From: Halobacterium zhouii
GTDB taxonomy: Archaea > Halobacteriota > Halobacteria > Halobacteriales > Halobacteriaceae
Direction of reading: 5' to 3'
Assembly (NCBI RefSeq): GCF_021249405.1
Contig: NZ_CP089593.1
Location: 1,922,001-1,986,000 of the forward strand
Length of the DNA stretch: 64,000 bases
Position numbers and translations under genes: made by a program. How positions within the stretch are numbered: position 1 is the stretch's first letter; each line of letters opens with the position of its first letter. Under the pieces are notes generated by a model, which did no database searches, was not told where the DNA came from, and worked only from the letters and a program-made list of their open reading frames with translations. Below are positions 17,149 through 26,000 of this stretch, in pieces.

Positions 17149-18438
17149 CTACTCTCGGTGGTCCCAGACGCGCCGAATCTTTCCGGTTTCCTGGCGTTCG
17201 ATACCACCCGGAGCAACCACGTCAACTTCGTCCGGGCGCAGGGCGAGCACGTCCGCGAGTCGGTCCTGGACGTCGTCGGCGAGCGCGTCGGTGGACCCGG
17301 AGAACTCCTCGTGGTGTTCGATGGTCAACTCGAGTCGGTCCAGGTTCCCCTCCCGGTGGACGTCGATGCGGTACTGCGGGGCGACGTCCTCGAAGTCGAG
17401 GACGGCGGCCTCGATCTGACTCGGGTACAGATTGACGCCGCGCACGACGAGCAGGTCGTCGGTGCGCCCGGTGACGTTGTCCATGCGGACCATCGTGCGG
17501 CCACAATCGCATTCCTCGCGGGTGAGCGAGGTGACATCCCCCGTCCGGTACCGGAGCACGGGAAGGGCTTCCTTCGTGAGCGTGGTGAGGACGAGTTCGC
17601 CCTCCTCGCCCGGGGGGAGCACCTCGCCGGTCTGCGGGTCGATGACCTCCGGGTAGAAGTGGTCCTCCCAGACGTGGAGGCCGTCCTGGGCGTGCTCGCA
17701 CTCGATGGCGACGCCCGGGCCGATGATCTCCGAGAGGCCGTACACGTCGATGGCGTCGACGCCGAGTGCGGCCTCGATCTCCTCGCGCATCGGGTCCGTG
17801 AACGGTTCCGCGCCGATGGTTACAGTCGAAAGCGGGAGGTCGCGGACGTCCACGCCGTTCTCGGCGGCGCGCTCCGCGAGGTAGAGGCAGTAGGAGGGCG
17901 TGGACGCGAACGCGTCGCTCTCGAGGTCCTGGAGCATCGATATCTGGCGTTCGGTGTTGCCGCCGCCGGTCGGAATCACGGTCGCGGGGAGCGCCTCGAC
18001 GCCGTCGTGGAAGCCCAGACCGCCCGTGAACAGGCCGTAGCCGTACGCGTTCTGGACGGTGTCGCCGGGGGAGACGCCGGCGGCGTACAGCGAGCGCGCC
18101 ATCACGGACTCCCAGACGCCGAGGTCGGTCTCGGTGTAGCCGACGACCTTCGGCTTCCCGGTGGTGCCCGAGGATGCGTGAATCCGTAGGACGTCGTCCA
18201 TGTCGACGGCGAACAGGCCGGTCGGGTACTCCTCGCGGAAGTGCTCTTTCGTGGTGAATGGGAGTTCCTGGAGGTCCTCGACGCCCTCGATGGTGTCGGG
18301 GGAGACGCCCGCGTCGTCGAGGCGATCGCGGTAGAAGGGGACGTTCTCGTACGCGCGCTGGACGGTGTTCGTGAGTCTGGTGTCCTGGAGGGCCCGGAGG
18401 TCGTCGCTGTCCGCGGTCTCCACGTCGTGGTACGGCAT
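17149..18438 (-). CDS. paaK: Phenylacetate--CoA ligase family protein
   Basis: 429 residues, the usual PaaK length. An adenylate-forming enzyme that activates an aryl or related carboxylate to its CoA thioester with ATP. Visible motifs: N-terminal NVPFYRDRLDDAG, the ATP loop SSGTTGKPKVVGYT, VYGLSEIIGPG, YRTGDVTSL and the hinge GRTDDLLVVRGVNLYPSQIE. The C-terminal lysine is in QETGKIRRV. A CxxxxCDCG-like segment (TREECDCGRT) is also typical of PaaK. It is divergent from the EthD-HD gene pair. The true acid substrate is unknown. Confidence 0.92.
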   Translation of the reverse strand: MPYHDVETADSDDLRALQDTRLTNTVQRAYENVPFYRDRLDDAGVSPDTIEGVEDLQELPFTTKEHFREEYPTGLFAVDMDDVLRIHASSGTTGKPKVVGYTETDLGVWESVMARSLYAAGVSPGDTVQNAYGYGLFTGGLGFHDGVEALPATVIPTGGGNTERQISMLQDLESDAFASTPSYCLYLAERAAENGVDVRDLPLSTVTIGAEPFTDPMREEIEAALGVDAIDVYGLSEIIGPGVAIECEHAQDGLHVWEDHFYPEVIDPQTGEVLPPGEEGELVLTTLTKEALPVLRYRTGDVTSLTREECDCGRTMVRMDNVTGRTDDLLVVRGVNLYPSQIEAAVLDFEDVAPQYRIDVHREGNLDRLELTIEHHEEFSGSTDALADDVQDRLADVLALRPDEVDVVAPGGIERQETGKIRRVWDHRE

Positions 18439-18522
18439 GTCTTAACACGTATCCTGCGGGGAGTTATCTGTTCGGGTGGGTGACGCATCTCGGCGCACCG
18501 CGCGGCGTGCCACCACGCGACG

Positions 18523-18533
18523 TACCTTTAAGG
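18523..18533 (+). promoter_or_regulatory. TATA box of the EthD-HD operon
   Basis: TACCTTTAAGG is centred about 29 nt upstream of the ATG at 18558, the typical archaeal distance, giving a leaderless mRNA. Confidence 0.55.
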
Positions 18534-18557
18534 GAGCGGGCGGCGACCCTCGAACCG

Positions 18558-19289
18558 ATGTACAAGCACGTCGCGCTCCTGGTTCGGCAGGCCGGCCTGA
18601 GCCACGACGAGTTCGTGGACCACTGGCAGACGAACCACACGCCCATCGCGCGCGAAATCGAGGGCGTCGTCCGGTACACGACCGTCCTCCCGACGGACCC
18701 GGAAGCGGCGGAGTACGACGGCATCGCTGAACTCTCCTTCGAGAGTCTCGACGCGCTGTACGACGCGCTCGGCAGTGAGGGATCGCGGGATTACGACCCC
18801 GCGAAGGGGAAGGCGAAGGAGGCCCGCGAGGACGTCGACAACTTCCTCGCCGTCGAGGAGCGCCCGCGACTCATCGGCGAGGAGATCGTCGAGAAAGACC
18901 AGTTCGACGGCGACACCACCGGCCTCTACAAGCATTCGGCGTTCCTCGTGCGGAAGGACGGGATGACCCACGAGGAGTTCCTCGACCACTGGGCGAACGA
19001 GCACGTCCCCATCGCCCGGGAGATTCCCGGCGTCGTGCGGTACGCTCGCGTCGTCCCCACTGAACCCGAGGCCGCGGAGTTCGACGGCGTCGCGGAACTC
19101 TACTTCGAGGACCTCGGCGCCCTGGAGGCATCACTGGGCGTGAGCGGCAACCGGGATTACGACCCCGACGACCCGAAAGCCGCTGCCGCGCGCGAGGACG
19201 TCGACAACTTCCTCGCCGTCGAGGAGCGCCCGCGGTTCATCGGGCGCGAGACGGTCCAGAAAGACGAGAGAGGAAACGATGGCGCCTGA
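18558..19289 (+). CDS. Tandem EthD-domain protein
   Basis: 243 residues made of two copies of an EthD (dimeric alpha/beta barrel) domain, about 1-120 and 128-243. Both halves have the same marks: YKHxAxLVRxxGxxHxEFxDHW, HxPIAREIxGVVRY and REDVDNFLAVEERPR. The internal duplication replaces homodimerisation. EthD-like domains bind small hydrophobic or heme-like molecules and some help monooxygenases; function here is unknown. ATG 18558 is supported by a TATA box at -29. Its 3' end overlaps the HD gene by 11 bp. Confidence 0.88.
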   Translation: MYKHVALLVRQAGLSHDEFVDHWQTNHTPIAREIEGVVRYTTVLPTDPEAAEYDGIAELSFESLDALYDALGSEGSRDYDPAKGKAKEAREDVDNFLAVEERPRLIGEEIVEKDQFDGDTTGLYKHSAFLVRKDGMTHEEFLDHWANEHVPIAREIPGVVRYARVVPTEPEAAEFDGVAELYFEDLGALEASLGVSGNRDYDPDDPKAAAAREDVDNFLAVEERPRFIGRETVQKDERGNDGA

Positions 19290-19872
19290 CTTCCGAACGC
19301 AGGTCGAGGACGCGTTCCCCGAGCTCGACGACGTCGAGGACGAGGCCCTCCGCGAGAAAGTGCTCGACGCGTGGGTGCTCGGCCTCGAACGCGGCGGGTG
19401 GCGGAACGTCCACGACATCCCGTACGCGTGGAACATCCACGAGGTGACGAACGTCGAGCACGTCCGCGGCGTCACGAAGATAGCGGAGCGCTCCGGCGAG
19501 ATCCAGCGCGAGTTCCACGACGCCGACACGGACATGGACGTCGTGCGCGCGGCGGCGCTCCTCCACGACGTCGGGAAGTGCTACGAGTACGTCGCGCACG
19601 TCGAGGACGCCGTGCTCGACGACCCCGACCCCGAGTACGCGAACGAGGACGTTCCGCACTCCCTGTCGGGGTACGCGCTCGCCCACGAGGTCGGCTGTCC
19701 GCTCGCAGTCCAACGCGCCATCCCGCACTTCCTCGGCGAAGTCCCGAAGCGAACGGTGGAAGCGGAACTCGTGAAGAGCGCGAACTCCGCGAGTTCGAAC
19801 GCCATCACCCAGGCGACGATGGGCATCTCCCTCGACGAGTGGGTCAAGCAGTACTCGCAGACCACGGAGTAG
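19279..19872 (+). CDS. HD-domain phosphohydrolase
   Basis: 197 residues. The HD metal motif is complete: HVRGVTK (first His), ALLHDVGKCYE (HD pair) and HSLSGYALA plus a later D/E region. HD proteins hydrolyse phosphate esters or nucleotides; substrate unknown. Because it overlaps the EthD gene by 11 bp in another frame, the two are almost certainly one transcript. Confidence 0.9.
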   Translation: MAPDFRTQVEDAFPELDDVEDEALREKVLDAWVLGLERGGWRNVHDIPYAWNIHEVTNVEHVRGVTKIAERSGEIQREFHDADTDMDVVRAAALLHDVGKCYEYVAHVEDAVLDDPDPEYANEDVPHSLSGYALAHEVGCPLAVQRAIPHFLGEVPKRTVEAELVKSANSASSNAITQATMGISLDEWVKQYSQTTE

Positions 19873-19901
19873 ACAGGAGAACAGAGCGGCGTCGGCGCGG
19901 C

Positions 19902-20846
19902 TCAGACGGGGTCGAGACCGTGCTCCTCGCGGAGCACGTTCACGTACTCGCGGACGCCCGCCTCCAGGTCGTACTCGGGGTCATAGCCGAGGTCCCGTTC
20001 CGCGGCGGTCGTGTCGAGGGTCTGCGTCCACGGCAGTTCGCCCTCGTCCGAGACGGTGAGGTCGGCCTCGGGAACGACCCGACGGACCACCTCGGCGGCC
20101 TCCCGGATGGTCGTCGTCTCGCCGGCGACGTTGTAGACGCGCCGCGAGAGGTCGGCCTCGTCGGCGAATGCCGCTTTCCGGAACGCCTGCGCGATGTCCC
20201 GGACGTACTGCCAGTCGATGTACTGGTCGCCGTACTCCACAGAGAACGACTCCCCGAGCGCGGGTTTCTCGATGAGGTCGACGAGGAACGCCGACCCGCC
20301 GGTCTCCCGGTAGGGGCCGTAGGCGACAGTAGGTCGAAGACCGACGTGGGAGACGCCGAACTCCTCGTACGCGCTCGCCTGGTGTTCGTTGTACTCCTTC
20401 GTCGCGCCGTACAGCGTGTCCGGGTAGACGAGGTCCTCCTCAGTGACGTCGCCGTCGTAGTGCTCCGGCGAGGCGTAGACGGCCGCACTGGACGCCCACG
20501 CGACGCGGTCGAGGTCGAACGTGCGCGCCGCCTCGAACACGTTGTTCGTCCCGAGGACGTTCACTTCGAGGGCCGCGCGCGGGTCGTCCGCGGCGGTGTT
20601 CGTGAGCAGCGCCGCGAGATGCACGATGCGGTCCACGTCGTGCTCGCGAACCGCGCGGAACACTTCGGTTGCGTCGGTCACGTCGCCGCGCACGACGTTT
20701 ACGTCCTCGGCGACGCCGAGCGCCGACAGTTTCTGGCGGTCCGTGGAGATGTCGAACGCGACCACGTCGTGTCCGTGCTCGACGAGTTCCTGGGCCGTGA
20801 ACGCGCCGATGAAACCGGTACCGCCCGTCACGAGAACGGTTGACAT
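19902..20846 (-). CDS. NAD-dependent epimerase/dehydratase (extended SDR)
   Basis: 314 residues, extended short-chain dehydrogenase fold. NAD-binding TGGTGFIG at the N-terminus, DVTDATEVFRAV, HLAALLTN, WASSAAVY and the catalytic YGATK (Tyr-x3-Lys) are present, with GLRPTVAYGPYRETG in the substrate half. Start at 20846 (MSTVLVTGG) chosen over an upstream ATG at 20873. Sugar-nucleotide epimerase or uronate-dehydrogenase-like; substrate cannot be told. The minus-strand CTTTTTGCC at about 20868-20876 could be its TATA element. Confidence 0.92.
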   Translation of the reverse strand: MSTVLVTGGTGFIGAFTAQELVEHGHDVVAFDISTDRQKLSALGVAEDVNVVRGDVTDATEVFRAVREHDVDRIVHLAALLTNTAADDPRAALEVNVLGTNNVFEAARTFDLDRVAWASSAAVYASPEHYDGDVTEEDLVYPDTLYGATKEYNEHQASAYEEFGVSHVGLRPTVAYGPYRETGGSAFLVDLIEKPALGESFSVEYGDQYIDWQYVRDIAQAFRKAAFADEADLSRRVYNVAGETTTIREAAEVVRRVVPEADLTVSDEGELPWTQTLDTTAAERDLGYDPEYDLEAGVREYVNVLREEHGLDPV

Positions 20847-20894
20847 GTTCGCGACGACGGAGGGCCGGGGCAAAAAGCTATGGCGGCGTCCGAG

Positions 20895-21115
20895 GGTTCA
20901 AGTACGAGAGCGGGACCAACCCGGCCCGGGCGCCTGGACGAGCGCCTCTCGAGCGGTCTCCCCGTACCGCTCACCCGGAGGCCCGGGAGGGGCCTCCCGC
21001 GGGCCGAGCGCGGCGGCCCGCGTCCGTCGTCGGACTGCTCCACCCGGCGGCGGGAATCGTCCAGAGCGACAGAGTCGTCGCTCGGTTCGCAGTCGAGTGG
21101 CGACGCTGCCACTCG
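20895..21115 (-). repeat. Partial copy of the 3'-end-associated element (tail plus palindromes)
   Basis: The 282-bp gap after the TPP-enzyme gene contains, in minus-strand order: a stem CGAGTGGC/GCCACTCG at 21094-21115, stems CGCGGGCC/GGCCCGCG and CGGGAGG/CCTCCCG (20984-21022), then a conserved 30-bp tail at 20895-20924 with TTCAAGT, GAGA and ACCAACC in fixed spacing. The same tail ends the elements at 45211-45240 and 61261-61291. Confidence 0.7.
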
Positions 21116-21128
21116 CAACGCCCCTGCG

Positions 21129-22823
21129 CTACTCGTGGAGGCCGCCGACCGCCGCGTAGAACGACGACTGCAGTGATTCGGCCATCGGTTCGTCGGGGTC
21201 GATGCGGACGTCAAGCACCGTCGGCGCGTCGGCGGCCTTCGCGTCACGGAGCGCACGGTCGAGGTCCGCGGGTTCGGTGACTCGCTCCGCGTCCGCGCCG
21301 TACGCCTCCGCGAGCGCCACGTAGTCGGTATCCCGGAACGTCGTTCCCGGAATCGCGTCGTCCATCTGGCGGACCATCCCGAGGCCGGCGTCGTTCAGCA
21401 CCACGAACGTCGGCGCGACGCCGTACTCGACGGCCGTCTCGACGGCGGTGGCGGACATGGCGAACCCGCCGTCCCCGGTGACGGAGATGACGTTGCGGTC
21501 GGTGGTGAGCGCGGCGCTGACGGCGGCGGGCGCGGCCCACCCCATGCCGCCGACGCCGCCGCTCCCGATGTACCCCTGCTCGCTGGGCACCTGGAGGTAG
21601 TTCAGCAGCCAGAAGCGGTTGTTCCCGGAGTCCGCGGTGACGAGCGTGTCCTCGTCGACCACGTCGTCGATGGCCTGCACGGCGCGCTGGGGCTTGATGG
21701 GCGCGGAGTCGTCGTCGCACTCGGAGACGTGGAAGTCGGTTCGGGCGTCCGCCGCGCGGTCGAGCGCCCAGTCGTTGGTGCTGCCTCCCGCCTCGGCAAG
21801 CGCGGAGAGCGACTCTTTGGCGTCGCCGACGAGGCCGACATCCGCGGGGTACACCCAGCCCGTATTTCTGGGATCGACGTCGGCGTGGAGGATGGTCTGT
21901 TCGTCCGGACGGACGAACGACGGCGCGAGCCAGTTGGCGTCCATCGGGTTGAGCCGGCAGCCGACGACGAGCAGGGTGTCGGCCTCGCTGACCACGCGGT
22001 TCGCACCCTCGTGGCCGAACGAGCCGATGACGCCCGCGGCGCGGTCGTGGGTCTCTGGGATCGTGGATTTCCCGAGGTAGGAGGTGGTGACGACGCAGTC
22101 GTAGGCGTCGGCGACTGCCCGCAGGTCGTCGTACGCGCCCGCCGCGTGGACGCCGTTTCCGGCGATTATCACGGGTCGGTCGGCTGCTTCGAGGGCGTCC
22201 GCTGCGTCGGCGACGTCCTCCGCGGTCGGCCGGGACTCCCAGGTTCGGGCCTGGGCAGCGGCCTCCCAGAGCGGCGGTTCCGGTTCGCTGGGTACGTCCT
22301 CGGTGACAGCGTCGCCGTCGAGGACGACGGCCGTCGGCCCGGGCCGTCCGGCGGTCGCGTGCTTGAACGCGAGGCCGAGCGTTCGGAGGGTTTCGGTGGG
22401 CGTCCGGGGCTCCCACACTTCCTTCGTGACCGCGTCCAGAATCTGGGGGACGTCGACGCCACCGTAGTCGCCCCGGGCCTGCTGGTAGGGCGCGAGCGTG
22501 GAGTACTCGCCGCGCTCGGAGGCCTCGGTGATCACGACCATCGGCGAGGAGCCGAGTCGCGCCTCCATCTGGCCGAACGCGCCGATACTACCGACCCACG
22601 GCCCCTGCCCTGCGAGTACGCCCGGTTCGCCGGTGAGTCTGCCGTGGACTTCCGCCATCACGCTCGCCTCGCGTTCGTCGCGCGGGCGGACGACTTCGAC
22701 GTCCGCGTCGGTGTGCGCGAGCGCTTCGAACACCTCGATGACGCGCCCACCGGGGAAGCCGAAGACGTACTCGGTGTCGAGGGCGTCGAGAGCGGCGGCG
22801 ATGCCCGCGGCTGTCGTGGTCAT
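21129..22823 (-). CDS. Thiamine-diphosphate-dependent enzyme, acetolactate-synthase-like
   Basis: 564 residues with the three POX/ALS-type domains: N-terminal Pyr domain (FGFPGGRVIEVFEAL, with the probable catalytic Glu in PRDEREAS), central domain (about 190-330) and C-terminal PP domain with GDGGFAMSATAVETA to LNDAGLGM binding Mg-ThDP. It decarboxylates a 2-oxo acid and transfers the active aldehyde. It lacks a neighbouring ilvN or ilvC and diverges from true IlvB, so annotation as acetolactate synthase is not secure. Transcribed away from the large sensor gene at 23092. Confidence 0.88.
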   Translation of the reverse strand: MTTTAAGIAAALDALDTEYVFGFPGGRVIEVFEALAHTDADVEVVRPRDEREASVMAEVHGRLTGEPGVLAGQGPWVGSIGAFGQMEARLGSSPMVVITEASERGEYSTLAPYQQARGDYGGVDVPQILDAVTKEVWEPRTPTETLRTLGLAFKHATAGRPGPTAVVLDGDAVTEDVPSEPEPPLWEAAAQARTWESRPTAEDVADAADALEAADRPVIIAGNGVHAAGAYDDLRAVADAYDCVVTTSYLGKSTIPETHDRAAGVIGSFGHEGANRVVSEADTLLVVGCRLNPMDANWLAPSFVRPDEQTILHADVDPRNTGWVYPADVGLVGDAKESLSALAEAGGSTNDWALDRAADARTDFHVSECDDDSAPIKPQRAVQAIDDVVDEDTLVTADSGNNRFWLLNYLQVPSEQGYIGSGGVGGMGWAAPAAVSAALTTDRNVISVTGDGGFAMSATAVETAVEYGVAPTFVVLNDAGLGMVRQMDDAIPGTTFRDTDYVALAEAYGADAERVTEPADLDRALRDAKAADAPTVLDVRIDPDEPMAESLQSSFYAAVGGLHE

Positions 22824-23091
22824 CGGTGGTTCGAACGACGCGTTCGGTCGGTCGACGCGCGCGGTCCGGTCGGTGGCGTCTGCATGGGGCCATCGACGGC
22901 GAATGTCGCCTTTGTTCTAGGGGTTACCTCGATGGTCCTGCTCGCTGCCGCGCTCCACAACGAGACCGCGCCCGTTCGACGGAGAGTGGTATTGTTTCAA
23001 ATTTTTTGACCTACGCACCCCCGTGACACGCACTACCAAAACCAAGAGATTCATCACAACGGGTCGTCATACGGTGGGTATAGACCTGTAT

Positions 23092-26000
23092 ATGAGCGAC
23101 GGGGGCTGCCGATTGGTGTCAGAGGTAAAAGAAGACGTCACCCGCGAACTAGTTCTGTCCGTCCCGGAGAACGAACTCCGCCAGCGTATCTGCGAGCGGT
23201 TCGCCGAGTCCGGGCTCTACGCGTTCGCGTGGCTCGGTAGCTACGACCCGGCCAAGGAGCGCGTGACGCTGGACGCCGCCGCTGGGACGACGGCGGATGC
23301 GCCCGAGGCGGTGCCACTGGCGGACGATTCGCCTCGCAACCGCCTAGTTCGCTCGGCAGTGGAGACGCGGGGCGTCCAGATCGAACGGGGATTACTGGAC
23401 GACCCGCCCAGCGCGGACTGGGGTGACCACGCGCGGAACCACGGCTACCAGTCCGTGGCCGTCGTCCCGCTCGTCCACGAGGACGAGGTGTACGGTGTTC
23501 TCTACCTGGCGGCAGACCGCGCGGACGGTTTCGGCGACGACGAGCAGTGTCTGCTCGCGACGCTGGGGGAAACCATCGCGGTCGCACTCGACGACGCCGA
23601 GGCGGCGACGAACGACGGCACCGACGCGGACGGCGACGGCACCGATGCGAACGACGAAGCCGTCGTGATCAAACAACGCGAACGCCACCTGCGACGGGCG
23701 TACGAAATCATCGCCGACGGCGACCGGCCGTTCATCGAGCGAGTCGATGACCTCCTCGAGGTCGTCCGAGAGGCGGTTGGAACGGACTTCGCGACGTTCT
23801 CGCACGTGACCGACGACTACCGCTTCGAGGCGATCGACGCGCCGAACGACGGCGACCTCCAGGCGGGAGAGACGGTTCCACTCGAGGAACTTCCCAACTG
23901 CAGACACGTCGTCGAGAGCGAGGAGACGCTCGTCATCAGGGACGTCGACGAGGACGCTCCGGAGTTAGCGGACCCGACCTGGGGAATCAGCTGTTACCTC
24001 GGGACGCCGGTGTACGCCAGCGACGAGGTGTACGGCACGTTCTGTTTCTACGGGATGGAGGCGCGGAGCGAGGAGTTCACCGACTGGGACGTGACGTTCG
24101 TCGAACTCCTCGGCGACTGGGTGGGTTCGGAACTCGAACGGCGGAACTACGTGGAGGAACTGCGCGAGAGCGAACAGCACCTGAGTACGCTCGTCGAGAC
24201 GACGCCCGAGTGCATCAAAACCGTCGGCCCCGACGGCACGCTGCTCCAGATGAACCCCGCGGGACTGGACATGGTGGAGGCCGACGCGGCGTCGAGCGTG
24301 GTCGGCGAGTGCGTCTACGACCTGATCGCCCCCGAGCACCGCCAGGAGTTCCGCGAGTTCAACGAGCGCGTCTGCGAGGGTGAAAGCGGGACGCTGGAGT
24401 TCGACATTGTCGGTCTGGACGGCACCCGCCGACACATGGAATCGCACGCGGCGCCGATGCCCGGTCCCGACGGGACGACCGTCCAGGTGGCGCTGACGCG
24501 CGATGTCACCGAGCAAAAGCGGCGCGAACGAGAACTCCAGAAACACTCCCGGATCGTCGAGACCGTCGACGACGGGATCTACGCGCTCGACGCCGACTCC
24601 CGCTTCACGATGGTCAACGACGCGTACTGCGAGCTGACGGGGTACGACCGCGAGGAACTGCTCGGTGAGAACGCGTCGCTCGTGCACACCGACGATCTAA
24701 ACTCCGAGCTGTCGGCGAAGGTAGCGGAAGCGGTGGACGGCGGACGCGAGATAGCGCCCGTCGAGACGAAAGTCGAGACCGCCGACGGAAGTCTCGTGAC
24801 GGTCCGGACGCAGGTCACGCCGTTCGAACTCGAAGATGGGTCGTACGGCCGTGTCGGAGTGGTTCGCGACATCTCCGAGTACAAGCGGATGAAAGAAGAA
24901 CTCAACGAGATTTTCGCGCGCGTGTCCGACGCGTTCTACGCCCTCGACGAGGAGTTCCGGTTCACGCACGTCAACGACAGGGCCGAGGAACTCCTCCAGC
25001 ACTCCGAGGAGGAACTGCTCGGCGAGAACCTCTGGGAGCGCTTCCCCGAGGCGGCCGAGGAGGACGCCGTCTGGGAGAGTTTCCACACCGCGATGGAGAC
25101 CCAGGAGCCACAGAGCTACGAACTCTACTTCGAACCACTCGAGTTCTGGGTCGAGGCGACTGTCTACCCGTCCGAGACTGGCATGTCGGTCTACTTCCGC
25201 GACATCGCCGAGCGAAAGGAACGCGAGCACGAACTCGAGCAGTACGAGACGGTCGCCGAGACGGCGTCAGACGTCATCGTCTCCATCGACGCGCAGAGCC
25301 AGGTTCAGTACGTGAATCCGGTGGTCGAGAGCGTCTTCGGCTACGAACCCGACGAGATAATCGGCGAACCGCTCACGATGCTCATGCCCGATTCGCTCCA
25401 GGATCGCCACCGGAGCGCGATACAGCGATACCTCCGCACCGGGGAGCAGACGCTCGACTGGGAGTACCTCGAACTGCCGGGCAAGCACGCGGACGGCCAC
25501 GAGATTCCGCTCGCGGTCTCGTTCAGCGAGTACGAGCACGACGGCGACCAGTTCTTCGTCGGCATCATCAGGGACAACACGGAGCGCAAGCGGTTCGAGC
25601 GCGCGCTCACGAACCTGCACCAGGTGAGTCGTGACCTCACGCAGACCGAAACCAAACGCGACGTGAGTCGACACGTCGTCGACGCCGCGAGAGACGTTCT
25701 GGACCTCGACAACATCGCCGTCTACCTGTTCGACGACACGGAGAACGCTCTCCAGCCGACGGCGACGACCGAACGACTCGACGACATCTTCGGCGGGGAA
25801 CCCCCGTCGTTCACGCCCAAAGACACCGCAATCGCGTGGAACTCGTTCATCAACGACGAGACGCTCACGTTCGACGACATACTGGAGTCCGACGACGTCT
25901 ACCGGCGGGACACGCCGCTCCGAAGCGGTATCTGGATTCCGCTCTCCGACCACGGCGTGCTCGCCATCCTCTCCGAGAACGTCGGCGAGTTCGACCAGCA

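Noticed and set aside
21129..22823. Firm ilvB (acetolactate synthase) assignment
   Set aside because: No ilvN/ilvC neighbours and atypical catalytic-loop sequence; kept as ALS-like.
21729..23009. 426-codon plus-strand ORF over the TPP enzyme
   Set aside because: Antisense shadow of a clearly conserved enzyme.
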